A stretch of DNA of 64,000 bases from Bacillaceae bacterium IKA-2 (GTDB lineage Bacteria; Bacillota; Bacilli; Bacillales; Anaerobacillaceae): assembly GCA_031761875.1 (NCBI GenBank), contig CP134492.1:3534001-3598000 (forward strand), written 5' to 3'. The translations under genes were made by a program, and so were the position numbers. Shown piece after piece: positions 58,131 through 64,000 of the stretch. The notes beneath the pieces were generated by a model. The model was not told the DNA's origin. It saw only the letters and a program-made list of their open reading frames with translations, and searched no databases. How positions within the stretch are numbered: position 1 is the stretch's first letter; every line of letters begins with the position of its first letter.

Positions 58131-59210
58131 TTATATTCCGCTACCTTGATCTTGAATCGCTCTTTTTTCTCTTCTCTCTGCTTGCACCAATTTAATTGAG
58201 CCTCCAGTAGCAATAAAAACACTAACAATCACAAAACTCGTATAAAAATCAGCTTTTAAAAACAGCATAATTAATCCGTAACAAATCACAAGTGAAAATA
58301 CTGGCGATACAACCCAAACCATCACAATTTTTTTAATGATATCTTTTTGCAGGACTTTAAAACCGTTATTGACCGTACCGATTCCCACAATTGCTGACGT
58401 TGTTACTTGTGTTAACGGAACTGGTAAACCAAAAATCGAAGCGACGATTACCAACGCCCCCCCAGTAATTGAGACAGCACTTCCTTGTAACAATGAAAGT
58501 CTAGTAATCTTTTTTCCGTTTGTTTCAAGGACTTTTCCACCTAACACAACAGCACCTAACGATACAAACAAACCACCAAAAATAACCGCTTTATTAATTT
58601 CAATTAAACCTGCACCGACAAGCGGTCCAACCGCATTTGCGACATTATTCATCCCAGCTGCAAATGCTTCAAGGCCACCTGAAATGACTAATAACAAGAC
58701 AAGCCACTTATACCATTTCCCTTTTCCTTTTAAAGATGGAAACCTTTTTTCTAAAAAAACAATCAGCTTTCCTGCCAAAATTGCTAATAAAAATGCGATA
58801 ATCGGAACGATCACCCAAAAAGAAATGATCACGAAAAGACGATCCAAATAAATAGCTTGAAAGGCAATCCCTGCTCCGACAAGTGATCCTACCAAAACTT
58901 CACTAGTTGATAACGGAATTCCTAGCAAATTTGCAATAAACAATGTTAAACATGCTGCAGTTAAAATAATGACTGTCACTTCGACATTAATAATCTCGGA
59001 GGGAATAATTCCCCCACCAATCGTCCGGACAACTTCACCACCTGCAAGCGCACCTAGAAAAGCACAAACCGCAACGATCAACATTGCCTTTCGTTTCGTT
59101 TTAATCGCACCGCTTCCGTAAGCGGGTCCCATTGCAGCCGCTGTTCCACTAGCTCCAATATTCATTGCAAAAAAACCAGCAATCACAAACGCAATAACGG
59201 TTAATACCAT
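58131..59210 (-). CDS. cysP: Sulfate permease, PiT family (CysP)
   Basis: 359-residue polytopic protein of the inorganic phosphate transporter family, with the repeated GA..N/A motif ([19 protein letters not shown] and [15 protein letters not shown]). In the sulfate operon of B. subtilis the homologue CysP was shown to transport sulfate, so the location decides against phosphate. Between sat and cysC. Confidence 0.88.
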   Translation of the reverse strand: MVLTVIAFVIAGFFAMNIGASGTAAAMGPAYGSGAIKTKRKAMLIVAVCAFLGALAGGEVVRTIGGGIIPSEIINVEVTVIILTAACLTLFIANLLGIPLSTSEVLVGSLVGAGIAFQAIYLDRLFVIISFWVIVPIIAFLLAILAGKLIVFLEKRFPSLKGKGKWYKWLVLLLVISGGLEAFAAGMNNVANAVGPLVGAGLIEINKAVIFGGLFVSLGAVVLGGKVLETNGKKITRLSLLQGSAVSITGGALVIVASIFGLPVPLTQVTTSAIVGIGTVNNGFKVLQKDIIKKIVMVWVVSPVFSLVICYGLIMLFLKADFYTSFVIVSVFIATGGSIKLVQAERREKRAIQDQGSGI

Positions 59211-59280
59211 CGGCCTCTTCCTTTCTCCTTTACGTTAAATTCTAAAAATAAGATGTTCGAGGCGCGATAGCTTTAAGAGG

Positions 59281-60435
59281 TTATCCTGAAAATGTAGGTT
59301 CCTTCTCCTGCATACCTTTAATCAACACTTCAACAACTTCCTTGCGACTAAACTCAGGCGGTGGCACTTCTCCATTTTTTAACATCTCTCGAACTTTTGT
59401 CCCCGAAAGAATAATCCGATCTTCTTTACCGTGTGGGCATGTTTTTGTGCTCGCCATACTGCCACATTTTTGGCAATAAAAGCTGTGTTCAAAGAAAAGT
59501 AGAGTAATCCCTAACTCTTTTTCCGAAAAATTCCTAAAAATCAATTGTGCATCGTACGTTCCGTAATAATCACCGACACCAGCATGGTCACGACCGACAA
59601 TAAAATGAGTACAGCCATAATTTTTTCGGACCATTGCATGAAAAATTGCTTCTCTTGGCCCTGCATAGCGCATCGCTGCTGGAAATACCGCTAAGAATAC
59701 TCGGTTTTTCGGGTAATACTTTTCCAACAAAACTTGATAACTTTCCATACGAACATCCGCCGGGATATCATCACTCTTCGTCTCACCAACTAATGGGTTT
59801 AAAAATAATCCATCAACAATTTCTAAGGCTGACTTTTGAATATACTCATGGGCACGGTGAACAGGATTACGAGTTTGAAAGCCTACAACCGTTTTCCAAC
59901 CCAAACTAGTAAACTGTTCTCTTGTTTCTTCTGGATCAAGGTGAAATTCTTGGAAATGGTCAGCTTTAATTTTTTTCACTAACATAATTGGTCCTGCAAG
60001 ATATACATTTGGACGATCAAATAATTTTTTTACACCTGGATGGGCTAGATCTACTGTTTGATAGACATTTTTAGCCTCAAGATTTTTATCAGGTACGAAA
60101 ATTTCCTCAAGCTTTAAAATACCGTATACAGTTCCATTAAACTGCAACTTCACCTCATTACCAATTACTAACTGTTCAGCTTTTTCTTCAGTTACTGGTA
60201 AAGTAATTGGAATGCTCCAAACAGACCCATCAGCCAAGCGCATCTCTTCAACAACCCGCTCATAATCTAGCAATCCTAAAAACCCAGTTAAAGGACTGAA
60301 CGCACCATTAGCGATCAATTTTAGATCAGATAGCGCAAAATCATCCAATTCTACCTCTTCCTTTACGTGGGAAAAATCATATTTTTCCTCAAACCGATTA
60401 ATTAACGAACCACCATGTGGTTTACTTAAACTCAT
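59281..60435 (-). CDS. sat: Sulfate adenylyltransferase (ATP sulfurylase)
   Basis: Activates sulfate with ATP to APS. The catalytic [12 protein letters not shown] (HxxH) and [12 protein letters not shown] motifs are present, and a [15 protein letters not shown] zinc-like cluster follows. 384 residues. Start ATG 60435 (MSLSKPHGG), with GAGGAGGA upstream. The frame opens a few codons further. About 110 bp separates it from cysH, including a repeat relic. Confidence 0.94.
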   Translation of the reverse strand: MSLSKPHGGSLINRFEEKYDFSHVKEEVELDDFALSDLKLIANGAFSPLTGFLGLLDYERVVEEMRLADGSVWSIPITLPVTEEKAEQLVIGNEVKLQFNGTVYGILKLEEIFVPDKNLEAKNVYQTVDLAHPGVKKLFDRPNVYLAGPIMLVKKIKADHFQEFHLDPEETREQFTSLGWKTVVGFQTRNPVHRAHEYIQKSALEIVDGLFLNPLVGETKSDDIPADVRMESYQVLLEKYYPKNRVFLAVFPAAMRYAGPREAIFHAMVRKNYGCTHFIVGRDHAGVGDYYGTYDAQLIFRNFSEKELGITLLFFEHSFYCQKCGSMASTKTCPHGKEDRIILSGTKVREMLKNGEVPPPEFSRKEVVEVLIKGMQEKEPTFSG

Positions 60436-60454
60436 TACTAACTCCTCCTCATTA

Positions 60455-60545
60455 ATTATCACAAGAAAAGCGCAAGGCGCCTCGAACTAGACAGACAACA
60501 AAACTTTCTTCTCTTTCTTCTCTATTAAACTAACATTCACGCACT
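60455..60545. repeat. Relic of the cruciform repeat between cysH and sat
   Basis: CACAAGAAAAGCGCAAGGCGCCTCGAACTAGACAGACA: a collapsed copy of the repeat family, lacking the inner stems, in the cysH-sat gap. Confidence 0.55.
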
Positions 60546-60548
60546 ATT

Positions 60549-61259
60549 TTATTGATGAAGGCCACATTCTGTCTTTCCTGAATTAGCCCACCGACCTTGA
60601 CGAGAATCTTCTCCACCAAATACTGGCTTAGTACAATTTTCGCAACCAATACTAGGGTAATTTTGATCATGAAGATCATTGTAGTCCAACTTATGCAGCT
60701 TGATATACATCCAAATTTCATCCCACGACCAATGAATCAATGGGCAGATTTTGATTGAATGAAAACGATTATCACGATTTACAAACTCAACATTTGCTCT
60801 CGTTGGCGATTGCTCTCGTCTTAATCCCGATATCCACGCTTGGTAAAGACTTAGTTCCGCTTCTAGTGGCTGCAACTTTCGAATTTCGCAACACTTGTCT
60901 GGTGCGGTTTTCCAAAGTTGATCGCCATGGACCTTATTTTGCTCTTCGACAGTTAACGGCGGCTTAATCAGCTTAATTTTCATAGTTGGATATTTCAGTT
61001 TTACTTTTTCAATTAATTGATATGTTTCTTTAAAATGAAGTCCTGTATCTAAAAAAGCAATTGTCGCATCCTGTTTAACTTTGCTAATTAGATCGATAAG
61101 AACCATGCCCTCAGCTCCAAAACTACATGCATAGACGAGGTCTTCACGATATTTATGATAAGCCCATTTCAAAATATCAATGGCATCCTTTTTTGCTAAT
61201 TGTTTATTTTGTTTCTCCAACTCAGCTTCGGTCAAAGTATGATAAGTTAGTTCCCCCAT
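60549..61259 (-). CDS. cysH: APS/PAPS reductase
   Basis: Reduces adenylylsulfate (and, in B. subtilis, PAPS) to sulfite with thioredoxin. The presence of CCEIRKLQPL and GCENC cysteines indicates a [4Fe-4S] cluster, the APS-reductase type; the C-terminal ECGLHQ has the catalytic cysteine. 236 residues. ATG 61259 follows GGGAGG. First gene of cysH-sat-cysP-cysC; sat and cysP are in the opposite order to B. subtilis. Confidence 0.93.
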   Translation of the reverse strand: MGELTYHTLTEAELEKQNKQLAKKDAIDILKWAYHKYREDLVYACSFGAEGMVLIDLISKVKQDATIAFLDTGLHFKETYQLIEKVKLKYPTMKIKLIKPPLTVEEQNKVHGDQLWKTAPDKCCEIRKLQPLEAELSLYQAWISGLRREQSPTRANVEFVNRDNRFHSIKICPLIHWSWDEIWMYIKLHKLDYNDLHDQNYPSIGCENCTKPVFGGEDSRQGRWANSGKTECGLHQ

Positions 61260-61278
61260 TAAATTTCCTCCCTTTTAA

Positions 61279-61530
61279 ATAAGAAAAGTGCAAGCGCCTT
61301 GGTAGCTGCGAGTATGTTGGAGACTTGACATAAAGAGGTGCTTTTTACCTCTGCATGGCAAGTTGAAACATTCGAGAAGCTAGGCGCTGGAGCTAGACAC
61401 AGAAAAGTGCAAGCGCCTTGGTAGCTGCGAGTATGTTGGAGACTTGACATAAAGAGGTGCTTTTTGCCTCTGCATGGCAAGTTGAAACATTCAAGAAGCT
61501 AGGCGCCGGAACTAGACAGACGCGAAAACT
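61279..61530. repeat. Two copies of the cruciform repeat upstream of cysH
   Basis: Two units of about 119 bp, in the cysH leader. Stems: AGAGGT/ACCTCT in the first copy, AGAGGT/GCCTCT in the second; ACTTGACAT/ATGGCAAGT with one mismatch. They would be transcribed as part of the cysH leader. Confidence 0.85.
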
Positions 61531-61547
61531 TTATACTTTTCTATAAA

Positions 61548-61592
61548 TGGAAAAAACGACACAAAGCTCCTTTAAGAACTTTATGTCGCCTC
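61548..61592 (-). terminator. Possible attenuator in the cysH leader
   Basis: On the minus strand CGACATAAAG, a loop region with TTCTTAAAGGAG, CTTTGTGTCG and a T run. It lies about 80 nt after the promoter and about 290 nt before cysH, so it would stop transcription early unless opened. It is not needed as the ppk2 terminator, which is at 61.77 kb. Confidence 0.6.
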
Positions 61593-61673
61593 TAGTTTTC
61601 TAGTCAGCCACGAGTTAAACATTAATTTTTATTATATCCGAGTATTTACATATGTTTTATTTGATTTAATAAT

Positions 61674-61702
61674 ATAATAATTAAAAATTGTAGTTTTGTC
61701 AA
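61674..61702 (-). promoter_or_regulatory. Sigma-A promoter of the cysH operon
   Basis: TTGACA (61702-61697), 17 bp, TATTAT (61679-61674) on the minus strand: a near-consensus promoter starting a leader of about 400 nt before cysH. Confidence 0.75.
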
Positions 61703-61771
61703 GAAGTATATAGAGAGCAAAGGTCGCGATTAGTCCTCTATTGTTACCTTGGATAATGTGGAAAAGGAAAA

Positions 61772-61803
61772 AAGGTAACGATTAGCCCTCTATCGTTACC
61801 TTC
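61772..61803 (-). terminator. Terminator of ppk2
   Basis: GGTAACGAT, 9-nt loop, ATCGTTACC and TTTTTT on the minus strand, 7 bp after the stop codon. A degenerate copy of the same sequence lies next to it (61.72-61.75 kb). Confidence 0.85.
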
Positions 61804-61809
61804 GTTATT

Positions 61810-62535
61810 TCACTTCTGAGCAAGTTCCGTTAATTTTGCTTCCATATTTGCTATTACTGTTTCAATAACATTTACTCTTGCTGTCCATTTATCATCCCCA
61901 TGAATGAGATGCCATACTGAGCAATCGGTATTCGTTTTATCAACCATTTCCTCAACGGCTAATTCATACTGATCCCACTTTTCACGATTACGCCAATCTT
62001 CATCAGTTAATTTCCAATGTTTAAATGGATCCTCCTGCCTTTCTTCAAAACGGCGGAGCTGCTCGTCCTTACTTATATGGAGCCAGAATTTCATTAAAAG
62101 ATGACCGTCATCTACAAGTATTTTCTCGATCGTATTTATTTCTTCGTATGCTCGTTTCCATTCTTCTTGCTTTGCAAAACCTTCGACACGCTCCACTAAC
62201 ACCCGTCCATACCAGGAACGATCAAAAATACTCATTTGTCCTCTTTTAGGAAATGACTTCCAAAATCTTCGCAAATAATGATATTGTTTTTCATGAATGT
62301 CAGGTGCTGCAATTGATTGGACTAAATAACCACGCGGATCAAGTGTTTCTGTTAACCTGCGAATCACCCCGCCCTTTCCAGCAGCATCCCAGCCCTCGAA
62401 GACAATGATCGTTGGTACCCCTTTTTTATGTAGCTTACGCTGCAACTCTAAGAGCTTTAACTGGTTTTTCTTCAATACTTTTTTGTACTGTTTTTTACTT
62501 TCAAACCTCAGCTTTAAATTTTCAGATCCAAACAC
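61810..62535 (-). CDS. Polyphosphate kinase 2 family protein
   Basis: Phosphorylates nucleotides using polyphosphate (PPK2 family), 241 residues. Walker A GWDAAGKGG (about 43-51), PDIHEKQYHYLRRFW, FDRSWYGRVLVERVEGF and the lid region all fit. Whether class I, II or III cannot be seen. Downstream of the response regulator in the same direction. Confidence 0.88.
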   Translation of the reverse strand: MFGSENLKLRFESKKQYKKVLKKNQLKLLELQRKLHKKGVPTIIVFEGWDAAGKGGVIRRLTETLDPRGYLVQSIAAPDIHEKQYHYLRRFWKSFPKRGQMSIFDRSWYGRVLVERVEGFAKQEEWKRAYEEINTIEKILVDDGHLLMKFWLHISKDEQLRRFEERQEDPFKHWKLTDEDWRNREKWDQYELAVEEMVDKTNTDCSVWHLIHGDDKWTARVNVIETVIANMEAKLTELAQK

Positions 62536-62606
62536 AGTAGCCCTCCTTAATATAGCTTTTTAATTCATTAACTTCATTGCTGTTAGCGTTCCTTACCTAC
62601 TAATTA

Positions 62607-63269
62607 TTAGTCTTTATCTGTTATTATTCCGTATTTGAGAGCATATCTAACGATGTTCGATTTTCTCTTTGCACCGATTTTCTCCATAATTCTTGTTTTA
62701 TACGTATCGACTGTTTTGATACTAATAAATAATTCAGCAGAAATTTCTTTTTGGGTATAGCCAAGCGCAATAAACTTTAAGACTTCTTTTTCCCTTGGAC
62801 TAAGTAATTCTTCGGCATGTACCTGGTCAATTTCAGTTTCGGAAAGTATTGTTTTACCGTAAAGACTTGGAATTAATGTTGGATAGATATAATGTTCTCC
62901 ATTTAAGACGGTTTGAATGGCGGAGACTAGTTCTGTATCTACGGCTCTTTTTAAAACATAACCTGAAGCACCTGCCTTTAAGCCGGCCTTTAAGTACGCT
63001 TCATCCGTATACATTGTTAAAATTAATACTTTTATATCTGGTAACTTTTCTTTAATTATCTTTGTTGCTTCGATACCATCTTTTTCTGGCATATTAATAT
63101 CCATAATGATAATGTCTGGTTCCATTTCCAAAGCTAGATCAACTGCTTCTTGGCCATTTTCAGCTTCACAAACAATATCAAAGCGTAGTTTTTCACTCGC
63201 TAAAAGAATACTTTTTAAACCTGACCGAAAAACTGGATGATCATCCGCTAGCATTATTCTCACTATCAA
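62607..63269 (-). CDS. NarL/DegU-type response regulator
   Basis: 220 residues: receiver domain with DDHPVFRSG at the start, the phospho-acceptor in DIIIMDINMPEKDG (about Asp55) and the K of ILTMYTDEAYLKAG region, then a LuxR helix-turn-helix (LSPREKEVLKFIALGYTQKE). Its start overlaps the kinase gene by 29 bp, so they are a two-component pair. Target genes are unknown. Confidence 0.9.
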   Translation of the reverse strand: MIVRIMLADDHPVFRSGLKSILLASEKLRFDIVCEAENGQEAVDLALEMEPDIIIMDINMPEKDGIEATKIIKEKLPDIKVLILTMYTDEAYLKAGLKAGASGYVLKRAVDTELVSAIQTVLNGEHYIYPTLIPSLYGKTILSETEIDQVHAEELLSPREKEVLKFIALGYTQKEISAELFISIKTVDTYKTRIMEKIGAKRKSNIVRYALKYGIITDKD

Positions 63270-64000
63270 GCAGTTCTCCCCCTTCGTTTTTAAATGGAAT
63301 TTTCACCATAACAGCTGTTCCTTCATCGATTTCAGACTCGATTTCTAACGTGCCACCTAATAAAGATACCCGCTCCTGCATCCCTCTAATACCTAAGTTA
63401 TATTTAGATAGATCTTTATTTAGAACTTCTTCGATCTGAAAACCAACACCATCATCCTCAATAATCACTGAAATCATTTGACTATTTTTAATAATAATCA
63501 CACTTACTGACTTCGCCTTAGCATATTTCAAGATATTCGTTAGCGACTCTTGGACAATTCTGAAAATAGCGGTTTCTACTTCTGGTCTTATCCTTTCTTT
63601 ATCGATTCCTTCTAAAATCAAATCAAATTCAACAGGATATTTTTTTTTAAATTCATCAGTGTATCGTTCAATCGCTTCTTTCAAGCCGAATTTATCTAAT
63701 ATACTTGGCCGTAACTGCCATGCCAACTCATGAACCTCTTCTAATGTATGATGAGCCAAATCTCTTAAGTAAGAAATTTGCTTTTGTCTCTGCCCTGGAT
63801 CCGTTACATCTTCCAAAACCTTTAAGCCTAATAATATAGATGATACAGAGTGACTAGTTTCGTCATGTAGTTCACGGGCGATTCTTTTTCTTTCTTCTTC
63901 TTGAACTGTGATTAATTTACCAAGCAGCATTTGACGAACTTTTTCTTTCTTTTTTATTTCTTGCCATAATTGAATGTTTTCAATTGTGACAGAGAGCTGA
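63241..64000 (-). CDS. NarX/DegS-type sensor histidine kinase (partial, runs off the window)
   Basis: Partner of the response regulator. The HisKA_3 domain has ERKRIARELHDETSHS with the phospho-acceptor His; the ATPase domain has IVQESLTNILKYAKA, DDGVGF and LGIRGMQERVSLLGG. Its N-terminal part in the window, SVTIENIQLWQEIKKKEKV, looks like the end of a GAF domain. The frame is open through base 64000, so the start lies outside; the ATG at 63930 is internal. Signal unknown. Confidence 0.9.
   Translation of the reverse strand, partial: QLSVTIENIQLWQEIKKKEKVRQMLLGKLITVQEEERKRIARELHDETSHSVSSILLGLKVLEDVTDPGQRQKQISYLRDLAHHTLEEVHELAWQLRPSILDKFGLKEAIERYTDEFKKKYPVEFDLILEGIDKERIRPEVETAIFRIVQESLTNILKYAKAKSVSVIIIKNSQMISVIIEDDGVGFQIEEVLNKDLSKYNLGIRGMQERVSLLGGTLEIESEIDEGTAVMVKIPFKNEGGELLDSENNASG

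Noticed and set aside
58131-59210. Phosphate transporter (PiT)
   Set aside because: The family is shared, but the gene is inside the sulfate operon like CysP of B. subtilis.
61259-61480. A 73-codon ORF over the cysH leader
   Set aside because: It is a translation of the cruciform repeat, with the same peptide appearing twice, and it would overlap the cysH start.

Overview
The window reads as chromosome of a low-GC, spore-forming Bacillaceae. It carries a complete glg operon, metK with a SAM-I riboswitch next to pckA, and YtkD-, YtlACD-, YtrAB-, YjcZ- and YppG-like genes, an assortment resembling the Bacillus subtilis metK-pckA-ytl-glg neighbourhood. A selenocysteine-containing, Tat-exported respiratory formate dehydrogenase indicates anaerobic or facultative growth; an Anaerobacillus-like alkaliphile is a guess, not shown by the sequence.

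Layout: 0-0.5 kb, tandem 120-bp repeats; 0.7-9 kb, glycogen operon glgBCDAP (minus strand); 9.1-12.5 kb, metK (minus) with its riboswitch and the divergent pckA; 12.8-15.5 kb, an NMT1/SsuA-type ABC importer (ytlA-ytlC-ytlD-like); 15.7-17.5 kb, Nudix hydrolase and MFS exporter; 17.85-28.8 kb, a formate dehydrogenase island on the minus strand: tatA, two moeA genes (one with a substrate-binding-protein-like tail), mobA, fdhE, fdnI, fdnH, selenocysteine fdnG and fdhD. 29.6-38.9 kb holds a CoA transferase, a DedA protein, a YtrA/YtrB-type ABC operon, a D-threonine-aldolase-like enzyme, a hemolysin III homologue and a sensor kinase.

39-46.1 kb is a nested set of insertions. A second sensor kinase, paralogous to its neighbour, is cut by an IS21-family element that left a 6-bp duplication (GTATTC). 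The IS21 transposase gene istA is itself cut by a trio of tyrosine recombinases (a RIT-type element) with 45-bp perfect inverted repeats. Taking out each insertion on paper restores the reading frame exactly: istA becomes 501 codons, and the kinase 423 codons, the same length as its neighbour.

46.5-57.4 kb carries RraA-like and cold-shock proteins, a second tandem repeat array, an aldo/keto reductase, an alpha/beta hydrolase, an aldehyde dehydrogenase, a LOV (blue-light) domain fused to a PP2C phosphatase, and small YjcZ- and YppG-like proteins. 57.5-61.3 kb is the assimilatory sulfate operon cysH-sat-cysP-cysC with a promoter and a possible attenuator. 61.8-64 kb has a PPK2 kinase and a NarL/DegU-type two-component pair, whose kinase runs off the window.

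Three dispersed repeat families occur in the gaps: a roughly 120-bp cruciform repeat, present as arrays and relics, whose stems covary between loci; a roughly 110-bp MITE-like element (five copies) with TGAATTTCATAA-type ends; and paired GGTGTCAGACACC palindromes. No tRNA, rRNA or CRISPR array was seen.
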